Of a stretch of DNA of 64,000 nucleotides, positions 1 to 10,310 are shown one piece after another. The stretch comes from Chlorocebus sabaeus (lineage: Eukaryota; Chordata; Mammalia; Primates; Cercopithecidae): NCBI RefSeq assembly GCF_047675955.1, contig NC_132904.1:86123447-86187446 (forward strand). The letters run 5' to 3'. The notes under the pieces were generated by a model. The model saw nothing but the letters and a program-made list of their open reading frames with translations. It was not told the origin of the DNA and searched no databases. The stretch's first letter is position 1; every line of letters starts with the position of its first letter. A program made the position numbers and the translations under genes.

Positions 1-57
1 GGGGATTATAATTAAACATGAGATTTGGGCAGGGACACAAATCCAAACCACATCCTG
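1..57 (-). repeat. MaLR LTR fragment (MST/THE1-like)
   Basis: The first bases read as the 5' end of a MaLR-type LTR in reverse complement: GAGATTTGGG, then GGGACACA, then CAAACCACATC, as in the fuller copy at 2480-2841. The element is cut by the window edge, so subfamily and length cannot be judged. Confidence 0.7.
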
Positions 58-67
58 AATCTTAATT

Positions 68-342
68 CTAAGAGCAGTGACAAAGTAGGTAACTGGGTAC
101 CCTTTTCATAAAAACAAGGTGAAGCTTGTTTGTTAGCAACTCAGAACTTGACACACTTGCCAAAAGATCAACATTACATTTCTTCAGGGAAATGGGAATT
201 TTGGTTTTCTGACTAATTTTGGAGGAGTTTTTTTTTTTAAGTTTCCTATCCCAATGTGCATAGTGGGCTCTTTCTTCCCTTTGTAGCAGTTTTGCAAAGT
301 CTTCAACCAGCATTAATAGCCACTCATCTAGAACCGGATCTT
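68..342 (-). CDS. candidate coding exon (downstream exon of unrecognised minus-strand gene)
   Basis: Reading leftwards from a possible acceptor (minus-strand ..GCAATTAG, exon starting at 342) the frame stays open to a TAG at 70-68. The predicted peptide begins EDPVLDEWLLMLVEDFAKLL and then AHYAHWDRKLKKK, so an acidic amphipathic helix is followed by a basic stretch and a low-complexity tail. The acceptor is phase-compatible with the donor at 818/817 and joins AQ to EDP without a stop. The pyrimidine tract before it is weak. The last ~40 residues look less coding-like, so the exon may end earlier at an unseen donor, or this may be a terminal exon. I do not recognise the family and no function is inferred. 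It could also be a decayed exon. Confidence 0.4.
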
Positions 343-817
343 CTAATTGCAGCTTAATATTTCTGTTCTGGAACTTGGAAGAGCCAGTCATAGAAATATC
401 CTGTAACTTGGCTCAGTTGTGTGAAGTGAAAATTCATCCCCCAGTTTTCTTGGCCATATTCTGAAATAAAAGCAGGATAACTGAAAAGTCTGCTTACTGA
501 TATCTAAAAATACCTGCTGGGATTTTGACTGGGATTTAGCCAGTGAACATATAGCTCAATTTGAGGAGAATTTACATCTTAAAATATTGAGTCTCACTAT
601 CCATGAACATATATTCTGTTCTCTTTATTTAAGTATTCTTTAACTATGAACACATATAAAAGATTTCTCAATAATAATTTACAGTTTTCTCTGTTAAGAT
701 TCTTGCAAGACTATATTTATATGATATATCAATGATATTATAGTATTATGTTTTAAATTTTATTTGCAATTGTTTATCACTGGTTTATAGAAAAAAAAAA
801 CAGTTTTGATATATTAC
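343..817 (-). other. putative intron between the two candidate exons
   Basis: This AT-rich stretch of 475 bp separates the donor at 817/816 (minus-strand CAAG|GTAATAT) from the acceptor before 342. No repeat family was recognised in it and it has no long open frame. Its status as an intron depends entirely on the flanking exon calls. Confidence 0.35.
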
Positions 818-1101
818 CTTGTGCCAACATCCTTGCTAAACTTCTTAATAATCCAGATAACTCATCTGTACATTCATTGGATATTATAGATACATAATCA
901 TGTATTTTGCAACTAATGGGCATTTTATTGCTTTCTTTCAACCCTTGTAACTTTTCTCCTCGTGCCATCCTGTTTTGACAAGAATGTGTAGTATAATTTG
1001 AAAGAGAAATAACATTAGGAATATTTTTTCTAATTTCTAATCTCATTGCATAATATTTTAACAATTCATAATAACATTTGCTAAGTTTTTGCAAAATCCT
1101 T
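818..1101 (-). CDS. candidate coding exon (upstream exon of unrecognised minus-strand gene)
   Basis: The 284-bp segment is bounded on the minus strand by a good acceptor (TTTTTCTTATTCTAATAG, exon from 1101) and a good donor (CAAG|GTAATAT, exon ends 818). The frame is open across the exon and encodes about 94 residues. Recognisable stretches are LSKCYYELLKYYAMRLEIRK near the start and CTDELSGLLRSLARMLAQ at the end, which would form helices; a Ser/Asn/Lys-rich linker lies between. It ends in phase 1 and joins in frame to the segment starting at 342. Two helix-rich pieces meeting at consistent splice phases is stronger evidence than open length alone. The protein family is not recognised. Upstream exons would lie at higher coordinates, possibly beyond this window. 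Confidence 0.48.
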
Positions 1102-1489
1102 CTATTAGAATAAGAAAAATTTCATCTGTTCCTACTTTGCTAAATACTATACCTTAAATGATTATTGCATTTTATCACTAGCTTTTGATTTTTTTTTATC
1201 AATAGCCTTTTCTGTACATGATTTTTTCTGCTTTATTTTGATATAAAAGTAAATTACATTCACTGCTTTTTCATTATTAAGCCAACCTTCCACTTCTGGA
1301 ATACAGCCTGCATGGTGGTGATATACTGTACTTTTTATGTATTGCTGGATTTGTGCACTAATGATTTAAGATGGCTGCATCTCTGTATATGAATGAAATT
1401 AACCTATTATTAATACTTCCTTTCCACATAACATACTCATTTACTTTTAGCATTATGTTTATGCTGCCCTCATAAAGTAAATTGAAAAT
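1102..1489. other. AT-rich single-copy sequence
   Basis: No repeat, RNA gene or exon was recognised. If the exon at 818-1101 is real this is intronic DNA, and its last 20 bases on the minus strand form the polypyrimidine tract and acceptor. Confidence 0.5.
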
Positions 1490-1630
1490 ATTTCCAAGTT
1501 TTTCTATTCTCTAGGAGGTTTTATATAATAGTTATCTTGAGTATTTGGTAGGATTTATTAGTGTAGGATTTCTTACTTGAATATTTGGTAAGATTTATCA
1601 GTGAAGTCATCTAAATTTGGTGTTTCTCTG
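1490..1630 (-). repeat. old L1 ORF2 fragment
   Basis: The plus strand shows the antisense L1 ORF2 phrase GTATTTGGTAGGATTTATTAG followed by GTGAAGTCATCTAAATTTGG; a near-duplicate GAATATTTGGTAAGATTTATC follows after about 30 bases, suggesting a small internal duplication. No intact frame remains. Confidence 0.6.
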
Positions 1631-1656
1631 TAGATGATATATACATAAATATACAC

Positions 1657-4600
1657 ATGCAAAAAAGTGAGAGGAGTCAAGATAGCTATCTAGACACAGC
1701 AAGGAAAAGCATCTCCCATGGTAAGACCAGACCATCATGTAGTCCAGTATACTCTAAGGAGATCTCTAGAAGGAAATCATTAAGAGTGGAAAGAGGGAGC
1801 ACTGGGCTAAAGGGGGAGGAATCTGGGAACCCTGCATGAGACTGCCAAACACCAGGACTTGTTCCCAGCCCCTAGTGACTCCTTGGAAGGAGTGAGTTAA
1901 ATATGTGAGAAGTGGCCCATGGACTTACCATGGACCTCTAGAGTATTAACCATAGGAATCCCCATGACCCCTATATACATTCGAGCTGGCAGGGAGAGCT
2001 GCTTGGAGAAGTATCAGGGACAAGACTCCAGCCTTTGGGGAACTAGGGGGTGTTGGCAGAGCATGACTACATTAGAGCACAGCCAGGGATGCCCATCCTC
2101 CAAGGCTTACCACATTCCCTTAGGTGGCTTTGACCTTCGTTGACTGTCAGACCTTAACAGAGCAGAGCTGTCTTGCCCATGGGACAGGGCCAGTCTGATC
2201 TGAGCACACCCCTGTTTGCTGGTCCTTCTCTGGGACCCCTCCCTGGCCACACCCATTTGCGCTGTAGCCTGAGATCCCCAACAGAGGCATTTTGCAGCAG
2301 TTGCCACCATAGCTACTTGGTGTGCACCCTACCTAACCATCAGAGAACTTTAGCAGACAGGCCTGGCTGACATGCAGCTGCCAGCAGCCTCCTACCACTG
2401 CTTTGCCCCCAAGCACCTGCCCATGGCCTCTTCCTACTACTATGCTATGGTGTGCATGCTGTGAACCTCACAACCCCAGTCTATTAGTTCATTCTCACAC
2501 TACTATAAGGACATACCCAAGACTAGGTAAGTTATAAAGAGAAGAGGTTTAGTTGACTCACATTTTGGATGGCTGGAGAGGCCTCAGGAAACTTACAATC
2601 ATGGTGGAAGGGGAAGTATATCTTTCTTCACATGGTGGCAGAAGACAGAATGAGTGCAGAGTGAAGGGGGAAGCCTCTTATAAAACCATCAGATTTCATG
2701 AGAACTCACTCACTATCACACAAACAGCATGGGGGAACCACTCCCATGATCTAATCACCTTCCATGAGGTCCCTCCCCCAATTACAATTCAGATTACAAT
2801 TCAATATGAGATTTGGGTGGGGACACAGCCAAATCATATCACCTAGTCCCACAGATGCACTCATGTGGAACTCACCACCACAACCCAGCCCCTGCTGGTG
2901 CCTATGTGCATGGAGACCCAGCCACTCCACCACCACTAGCATGAACATGTGTACACAGACTCCATCACACTGCCATCACACTGTTGTCAGTGTGTGTGCA
3001 TGTGTGGACCCTGATGCCACTATCCTGATGAAGTGTTTTTTCCGGCACCCCTTATCAGAGTGTTGGTGCCTGTGGACTGGGAATACCTCTAGCACCTCCA
3101 GCATAGCAGTTGCTTAACCTCAAGGGGACAGAGAATGAAGTTATGGGCCCGGACACCGCACCTCATGGTTAGAGTATGCAGCTCAAGAGTGCTCAGCTGA
3201 GCCTGGCCCCCTGAAATCATCCAGAAACAAAGTCACTCAACTGAACCCAACTTACAGCAAATCAACCCCAAAACTAGCAGAAGAAAAGAAATACCAAAAT
3301 CCAAGCTGAACTGAATGAAATCGAGATTAAAATAAATACAATAGATTAACGAAACAAAAACTGGGTTCTTTGAAAGAATAAGATTGATAGACCACTAGTT
3401 GCAGTAATAAAGAAAACAGAAGATCAAAATAAACACAATTTACCAACAACATCCAAGCTGAGAGCCAAATCAAAAACACAGTCCCATCCACAATAGCCAT
3501 ATATATACAAAAACACCTGGGATGACAGCTAACCAGAGAGGGGAAATATCTCTACAACAAGAATTATGAAATGCTATTGAAAGTAATCAGAGATTAAGCA
3601 AACATGGAAAAATAATCCATGGTCATCTGTAGGAAGAATCAATATTGTTAAAATGGTCATACTGCCCAAAGCAACTTATAGATACAATGTCATTCCTATC
3701 AAACTATCAACAACATTTTCCACAGCATTAGAAAAAATGTATTCTAAAATTTATACGGAACCAAAAAATAGTCTGAATAGCCAAAACAATCCTAAGCAAA
3801 AAGAACTAAGCCAGAGACATCACATGCTACTGCAAGGCAACAGTAACCAAAGCAGCATGGTACTAGTATAAAAACAGACACAGAGACCAATGGAACAGGA
3901 TAGAGAACCCAGGAATAAAGTCACACACCTACAACAAACAGCTTCTGACAAAGTTAACAAAAGCAAGCAATGGGAAATGGACTCCCTATTTAATGAATGG
4001 TGCTGGAGTAACTGGCTAGCTATATGCAGAAGATTGAATCTGGACCCCTTCTCTTTACTATAAATGAAAGTCAAGATGGGTTAAAGGCTTAATGAGTTAA
4101 ATGAAAAACGTAAACTGTAACTCATCTCGAGGGCTAGAGACTTAAATGTAAAACGTTTAACTATAAAACCCTAGAAGAACACCTAGGAAAAAATATTCTG
4201 GACATAGGTCCTGGCAAAGATTTCACGACAAAGACTCCAAAATTGAAACAAAAACAAAAATGGACAAATCAGATCTAATTAAATTAAAGAATTTATGCAC
4301 AGAAGAAACTGTCAACAGAATAAACAGAAACCTAAACTGTAGGAAACAATATTTGCAAACTATGCATCTGACAAAGGTCTAATATCCAGAATCTATAAGG
4401 AACTTAAACAAAACTGAAATAACCCTATTAAAAATGGGCAAAGGATATGAATAGACACAAGCATATGAAAAAATGCTCAACATCACTAATCATTAGAGAA
4501 ATGCAGATCAGAACCACAATGAGATACTATCTCATACCAGTTAGAATAACTTATTAAAAAGTAGATGCTGATGAGATTCAGGAGAAAATGGAATGCTTAT

Positions 4601-5225
4601 ACACTGCTGGGAGAAATGCAAACTAGTCCAACCCCTGTGGAAAGCAGTTTGGAAATTTCTCAAAGAACTTAAAATGGAATTATCAGTCATCCCAGGTATT
4701 GCATTACTGGGATGCATATATCTAAAAGAATATAAATGTTCTGCCAGAAAGACACATACATGCATATGTTTATTAAAGCACAATAGCAAAGATGTGGAAT
4801 CAAGGTAGACACGCATCAGTGATGAATTGGATAAAGGAAATGTGGTAGATATGTACCATGGAATATTACGCAGTCATAAAAAAGAACAAAGTCATGTCCT
4901 TTGCAGCAACACATGTGGAACTGGAGGCCATTATCCTAAATGAGTTAATACAAGAACAGAAAACCAAACACCACATGTTCTCACTTATAAGTGGGAGCTA
5001 AATATTGAGTATACATGGTTATAAAGAATGGACACTAGGGCCTGCTTGAGGGTGGAGGGTTGAAGGAGAGTGAAGTATGAAAAACCGTCTCTCAGGTATT
5101 GTGTTTATTACTTGGGTGATGAAATAATCTGTATAAGAAACCCCTGCAGCATGCAATTTACCCATGTAACAAACCTGTGCATGTACCCCTCGAACCTAAA
5201 AAAAAAGTTGGAAAGAAAAAAAAGT
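1657..5225 (+). mobile_element. internally deleted LINE-1, interrupted by a MaLR LTR
   Basis: The element starts with an L1 5'-UTR-type sequence (AGAGGAGTCAAGATAGC near 1670). It resumes after the LTR at 2480-2841, then jumps near 3245 to mid-ORF2 (AACTAGCAGAAGAAAAGAAAT), and near 3450 jumps again to distal ORF2 (CCAACAACATCCAAGCTGAG). From there it runs to a normal L1 3' end (CATGTACCCCTCGAACCTAA) and an A-rich tail at about 5190-5225. ORF1 and much of ORF2 are missing and the remaining reading frames are broken, so it is dead. Interruption by a MaLR LTR dates it as old, L1MA/L1PB grade. Confidence 0.85.
2480..2841 (-). mobile_element. solo MaLR LTR (MST/THE1 type) inside the L1
   Basis: The plus strand reads as a reverse-complemented MST/THE1 LTR: TCTATTAGTTCATTCTCACAC at the left end, ACAATCATGGTGGAAGG in the middle, and GATTTGGGTGGGGACACAGC with CATATCA at the right. 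L1 sequence continues on both sides. Flanking 5-bp direct repeats CCCAG (2475-2479) and CCTAG (2842-2846) differ by one base and fit a target-site duplication. Confidence 0.88.
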
Positions 5226-5257
5226 GATTTTGTAAATATATGTATATATTTTTAAAA

Positions 5258-5552
5258 GGCCAAATACTGTGGCTCATGAATGTAATCCCAACACATTGAA
5301 AGGCTAAGGTGAAAGGATCATTTGAGCCCAGAGTTCAAGACCAGACTGGGCAACATAGGGAGACCTTGTCTCTATGAAAAACAAGAAATTCATCAGGTGT
5401 GGTGGTGCATACCTGTAGTCGCAGATAGGAGGCTGAAGTGGAGGATCACCAGAGCCTAGGAGGTCGATGCTGCAGTGAGCCATGATTATACCACTGCACT
5501 CCAGCCTTGGAAAGACAGGAAGGCCCTATCTCAAAATCAAACAAACAAAAAA
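5258..5552 (+). mobile_element. AluJ
   Basis: A full-length diverged Alu: GGCCAAATACTGTGGCTCA at the start, GGGCAACATAGGGAGACC mid left arm, GCTGCAGTGAGCCATGATTA in the right arm and an A-rich tail with AAAC repeats. The diagnostic bases are of the old J type. Confidence 0.9.
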
Positions 5553-5689
5553 TATGGTTTATTGTGTATGGCTCAACACTCTCTCTTGTCAACATGCCAC
5601 ACCCAATGGGAAGGAGAATTAATCTCTATCTTGACCTCCAAAACCATAGATTAGGTTCACTTAATTTTATACTTTATGCAATTTAATCA

Positions 5690-6015
5690 TAGAATATGTA
5701 TACCTTTTATGTAACTGCTTTTGCTCAGTTATGTTAATGAAATTAATCCATATTTTCACTTGTAACTGTACATTGTTTATTCTCATTTCTGAAGAGTATT
5801 CAGTTTAGCCATTCTGGCATGGTGGCTTTAATTTACATTTCCATAGTGACTAAGGATGTTAAGCATCATTTCTTATGTGTTCTTGATCTAAATAATTGGA
5901 TATTTTCCCACTTTATTGGTGATATTTTTACTCTCTTAATGGCATATTTTTGATAAACAGTAGTTCTACATTTTAAAATAGTTTGACTTATTACTTTTTC
6001 TTCTTTGATTTATGC
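5690..6015 (-). repeat. old L1 (L1M) fragment, antisense
   Basis: The plus strand carries the antisense L1 phrase ATTCTGGCATGGTGG, then TTTACATTTCCATAGTGACT, then GATGTTAAGCATCATTTC, typical of L1M 3' regions. No frame survives. Confidence 0.6.
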
Positions 6016-6016
6016 T

Positions 6017-6305
6017 TTTTTTTTTTTTTTTTTTTTTTTTTGAGACGGAGTCTTACTCTGTCACCCAGGCTGGAGTGCAGTGGCATGATCTCGGCTCAAT
6101 CCAACTTCCGCCTCCTGGGTTCAAGCGATTCTTCTGCCTCAGTCTCCCGAGTAGCTGCGACTACAGGCGCGTACCACCACTCCTGGCTAGTTTTTGTATT
6201 TTTAGTAGAGATGGCCAGGCTGGCCTCAAACTCCTGACCTCGTGATCCGCCCACCTGGGCCTCCCAAAGCGCTGGGATTACAGGCGTGAGCCACCGCACC
6301 TGGCC
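6017..6305 (-). mobile_element. AluS
   Basis: Poly-T at 6017-6040, then GAGACGGAGTCTTACTCTGT through GGGATTACAGGCGTGAGCC. The segment GGGTTTCACCATGTTG expected after AGTAGAGATG is deleted (near 6210). Confidence 0.93.
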
Positions 6306-6398
6306 TATACCTTTTTTAAATAAGCAAAATTCCTGCCTACTCTAAGAGCAATAAAATGTTTTTTTATGTTTTCTTTGTAAAATATGTATTTTTACCTT

Positions 6399-6971
6399 TG
6401 TGAAAGAAAAATAAATCTCAAGACCCCCACATTACTAAGCCAAGGGAAAATTCAAGCTGCGAACTATGTCACCCAAACCTGCCTCCCATCGCATTCCTAA
6501 ATAAGATAGCTACAAAGATAAAAAGCTACATACCTCCCCTACAGGAAATTTCCTTGTGGACAAAAGACAGACAGAACTCAAAGTCATCCCTCTGAGGCTC
6601 ACCTGAGACAAATACATATCTGATTGCTTTCTCCACCGTATTGTTTATGTACAAATGTAGATTCACTGAGCCAGACCAAATTGTGTATTCGTGTATTCAG
6701 TAGAAAGCTGATCAAGGACTCAAAAGAATGCAATCTTTTGTCTCCACCTCCCTCTTCAAGTTGTCCTGCCTACTGTACCTAACCAATGTTACACATATTG
6801 ATTAATGCCTCATGTCTCCCTAAAATGTATAAAAGCAAACTTGAATCCTGACCACCTTGGGCACATGTCTTCAGGACCTCCTGAGGCTCTGTCAGGTGCC
6901 ATGTCCTTAACCTTGGGAAAATAAACTTTCTAAATTGATTGAGACCTGTCTCAAATACCTTTTGGTTTACA
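6399..6971 (+). mobile_element. solo ERV1-type LTR
   Basis: A 573-bp LTR from TGTGAAAG to GGTTTACA. Inside are a TATAAAA box near 6829, the phrase GACCACCTTGGGCACATG, and an AATAAA signal near 6921 followed by GATTGAGACCTGTCTC, the usual U3-R-U5 order for a plus-strand element. Candidate 4-bp flanks CCTT/CCCT are imperfect. Family name is not assigned with confidence (MER4-group-like). No internal retroviral genes are present. Confidence 0.65.
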
Positions 6972-6984
6972 CCCTGACATTCAG

Positions 6985-7230
6985 ATCTGCAACCCACCTG
7001 GAAATGATTGCTGTATATACATGAGCATTTTTTAGTTTTAATTTTGTTTTATTTTTTCTTATTTTGGCTCATTTTTGCTATCGACCTCTAGCTCAACTAA
7101 ATTGTGGTCAAGAAACATTCTGTACGATTCCAGTCCTTTGAATTTTACGAATATGCATTATGACCAGTGTATGGCTAATTGCTATTAAGTACTCCTTAAG
7201 ACAATAAAAATAATATGCATTCTGCAGAAT
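6985..7230 (-). repeat. old L1M fragment, antisense
   Basis: CTAGCTCAACTAAATTGTGGTC at 7090-7111 followed by AACATTCTGTACGATTCC is the antisense wording of older L1 elements. It is probably the same relic as 5690-6015, split by the Alu and the LTR. Confidence 0.5.
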
Positions 7231-7808
7231 TATATGTTATTCTATTAAGCCTTATATTCTATATACATATCAACAATGTTAAGTGTTTTCATGCCTTCTT
7301 CCCCATCTTTTTTCTTTCCAACCTTTCTGTACTTTCATTTTACATATATCTCTTAAATAGTGTAAAATCGAGTTTCGTTTTTTTGTCTAGGCAGATAACA
7401 ACTGTCTTTATTTACATTAAATATTTTAAATATTTGGCTTTAAATCTACAATCTTGCTCTACATTTTCTGTTCGTCTTATGCAGTCTTATACTTTTTAAT
7501 CTCTTTTCTTGCCTTCTTTCATATTAAAATTCTTCTCTCTTTTCCTCTAAATTAACTCAGCATTTATTCCTCTTTTACTATAGTTTACTGGTTTTCCTGA
7601 GAAACATGTACTAGAATTAATTAATACTCTCTTCCCAGACAATGTGAGCACTGCAGAACACCTTTCCCTTCAAAGTATATGCATTTTAAAATTTATTTTA
7701 ATTATGTACATATTATAAACCCGAGACAATATATTATTATTTTTTGCAGTCGGTATTCACTTAAATTTACCTGCATATTTTATCATTTATTTTGCTTTAA
7801 CCCAACTT
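7231..7808. other. AT-rich stretch with no recognised feature
   Basis: Pyrimidine-leaning, very AT-rich DNA. Open frames here are T-rich and have no recognisable domain. Possibly further degraded antisense LINE sequence. Confidence 0.4.
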
Positions 7809-9011
7809 TAAGAACTGACTTTTTTTTTTTTTTTTTTTTTTTTTTAGTCACACACATGACTCAAACTTTTAATAGCTGTTTTGCTTCTGATGCACCCTTA
7901 GACCTGTTACTGGTGGCAGGTATCTGAGTTACCAGCCGCGAATCTGTACCGGTCTGCAGCAACCTGAATTCTTAGCGCCTCAGAAGAAAGAATTCAACCT
8001 AGGGGCATAAGGCAGAAAAAGAGACAGAGGAGCTTCAGAGGAGGAGTGGAAGTTTATTAAAAAGGCTTTAGAACAGGAAAAAAAGGAAAGATCACTTGGA
8101 AGAGATCCAGTGGGCGACTTGAAGAACAAGTGTCGCATTTAACTGTGATCCTAGGACTTTGTAGGCTGGCATCTTATGTCCCTTTTTGTGATTCTTCCCT
8201 TAGGGTGGGCTGCCCGCATGCGCAGTACCCTCCTTACGCTTGGGAAGTGAGCGTGCGCATTGTCTTTGGGAAGCGGTACACACGACCATCTGAGGCTTTC
8301 TTCCCTTTTCCGGTGGAATGGTCCCAGAAGGTCATAGTCTGACATTTTGTCTCTTAATGCACATGCCTGGGAAGTTGCTTCTTCCTGGCTGCTGCATAAT
8401 TTTAACACTTTAATGTTAATAGCTTTGGATGGCAAGGAGGTTGTCTCTCCCTGATGCCCTAGCACAGGCTGCCAAATTATCATTTTTAGAGAGGCAGTGT
8501 GATAATTGTCAAACCATCACCTGACATTGCTAGTGGGTAGGGGTGAAGAGCCCCCTTCTGCCATGCTCATGCCTGTCTAACTACCTGTAACAGACCTAGC
8601 TTACTCTTGTCTGATTCCAACCTAATCACAAGGGATTTACCAGAGCCATACTATTTGGTGACATTTGTTTCCAAGGTAATTTTCTAAGGACCCAGGAAAC
8701 TTCCCAAAGTACTGCGCAATCTGTCAGATACCTATTCTGGGCTGCCAATGCCTACAGAGCAGAAGAATTCCAAAAACCAGGCTCTTCTCTCTAGATTTCT
8801 GCTTTCTTCCGGGTATTGGTGCCATAATTATTTCCTACTTTATTAGTTATCAGATGACTAAAGGAAAATGTTTCATATATTTTGTTTAGCTCTTTCGTTA
8901 TGCTCTTCAGGAATTCTGGTTCAAAATATTCAGTGTGCCATTACCAGAAGTCTATAATGACCTTTTTCAAGGCTTTTTCTCTCAACTGGACTAGTTCTCT
9001 AAGAATTGTCT
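7809..9011 (-). pseudogene. candidate retrocopied RNA with poly-A tail, split by an LTR
   Basis: On the minus strand an ATTAAA hexamer (7868-7873) lies about 22 bases before a run of ~26 A (plus-strand T run 7820-7845), the layout of a polyadenylated transcript. Possible target-site duplications TAAGAACTGACT (7809-7820) and TAAGAATTGTCT (9000-9011) agree at 10 of 12 positions. After removing the LTR at 7905-8592 about 490 bp of inserted sequence remains. I do not recognise the source transcript and see no long frame, so it is either a 3'-UTR retrocopy or an unrecognised non-LTR element. Confidence 0.35.
7905..8592 (-). mobile_element. solo ERV1-type LTR with 4-bp target-site duplication
   Basis: This 688-bp block is bounded by TGTTAC and GTAACA and flanked by GACC at 7901-7904 and 8593-8596, a perfect 4-bp duplication as made by gammaretrovirus-like ERVs. 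On the minus strand a polyadenylation region TTTTTAATAAACTTCCACTC falls late in the element, setting orientation. No internal genes remain. The resemblance is to MER50/MER66-like LTRs, but the family is not assigned. Open frames inside it are incidental. Confidence 0.8.
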
Positions 9012-9262
9012 TATTTTCTGTTTCACTTCTACGTACCTGCCTGGCACTTAGTAGGCAAATAGTCAACATTGTTAAACAAATTATTCACTTTACTCAAATA
9101 GCCCCAAAGAAAATACTACAATACATCAATAGTGCTATCTCAAACATCCATATATTTAGAGATGAATCTGGATGAAGACAGACACATTTTTCTATGGCTG
9201 TGTTTTAATAATTTATATAATCACCTAGTATACCAAGGCGTCATTAAAGACATTGCTAGTGA
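9012..9262. other. single-copy DNA, possible MIR trace
   Basis: CCTGCCTGGCACTTAGTAGG near 9040 resembles the 3' end of MIR elements. Nothing else was recognised. Confidence 0.3.
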
Positions 9263-9561
9263 GGCCAGGTGCGGTGGCTCACGCCTGTAATCCCACCACT
9301 TCGGGAGGTCAAGGTGGGTGATCACCTGAAGTCAGGAGTTCGAGACCAGCCTGACCAACATGGTAAAACCCCCATCTCTACTAAAAATACAAAAATTAGC
9401 CAGGCGTGGTGGCACATGCCTGTAATCCCCGCTATTCCGGAAGCTGAGGCAGGGGAATTGCTTGAACCCAGAAGGCGGAGGTTTCAGTGAGCCAAGATTG
9501 TGCCATTGCACTCCAGACTGAGCAGCAAGAGCAAAACTCCATCTAAAAAAAAAAAAAAAAA
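9263..9561 (+). mobile_element. AluS
   Basis: Complete Alu from GGCCAGGTGCGGTGGCTCAC to an A18 tail. Flanking duplications AAGACATTGCTAGT and AAGATATTGCTTGT are visible on either side with two changes. Confidence 0.95.
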
Positions 9562-10027
9562 AGATATTGCTTGTAAAATCTCAATTTACATTTCTAACGA
9601 AGCTTAGTGCCTATTAAGAAATGGAGGTGCATTGTAGTGTTTAATTTTACACTGATATTTTAAACTAGGCAGAACCAAATAATAATTTTTTTGTGTGATG
9701 ATGCCAAGAATTTTTTTCACCCAGGAATCAGTTTTATGAGAAACAGCCTACAGATCTGTAGATAAAAGGGAAGATGAGTGAAAAATCAAAATGGGAAAGC
9801 ACATCTACTACAAAATTGAGAGAAATTGAGTAAAATAATCTGACAATTTAAGCCAAATATAATCATTTATTGATTCTACTTGCTATATATACTACTTAAG
9901 TCATGGTTCATTGCCTATAATGGGCAAGTATGGCATTGTTTTCCAGCCACTTTATAATACAACCTCTTCTCCCACTCACTCCACCAATAGAATTACAGTA
10001 GGAGCTGCCCGTTTTTGTTTCCATTTT
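9562..10027. other. single-copy DNA, nothing recognised
   Basis: No repeat, exon or RNA gene was recognised in this stretch. Confidence 0.45.
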
Positions 10028-10170
10028 TTAACTTCCTTTCTTTCCCTTTTATTTTCTTTATCCATTTCAACCTTCCTTCCTTCTTTCCTTCTTTTTTCCT
10101 TCTCCCTCTCTTCCTCCTTCTCTTCTTCCTTCTATTTCATTTCCTTCTCTTCCTTCTTCATTTATTTTTA
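10028..10170 (+). repeat. polypyrimidine (CTT/CCTT) tract
   Basis: About 140 bases composed almost entirely of C and T, with CCTTCCTTCCTTCTTTCC-type units. The open frame through it translates to a Ser/Phe/Leu-rich low-complexity peptide and is not a gene. Such tracts can adopt triplex (H-DNA) structures. Confidence 0.85.
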
Positions 10171-10214
10171 TTGTCCTTTTAATAATTTTAAGCATTACAA
10201 AAACACTAGACACT

Positions 10215-10310
10215 TACTCAAATTCAAGTTTTGTCACTTGGTCAAGTCTCTGAACATTTATTGTCACAGTTCACTAATCTATAAAACAAAATTATTTGAA
10301 AAGTGATGTT
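10215..10310 (+). repeat. MIR fragment
   Basis: TTGTCACTTGGTCAAGTCTCTGAAC, then CACTAATCTATAAAAC, matches the MIR core order (loss of memory-level precision on subfamily). Highly diverged. Confidence 0.4.

Noticed and set aside
5983..6299. Overlapping open frames of 67-84 codons on both strands
   Set aside because: They lie within an AluS; the peptide wording is standard Alu translation.
8151..8483. 110-codon minus-strand frame
   Set aside because: Entirely within the solo LTR at 7905-8592; no gene signals.
6399..8592. The two ERV1-type LTRs as the ends of one provirus
   Set aside because: They are in opposite orientation, unrelated in sequence, and no retroviral internal sequence lies between them.
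9911..10306. 131-codon plus-strand frame
   Set aside because: Driven by the polypyrimidine tract; Ser/Phe/Leu low complexity.
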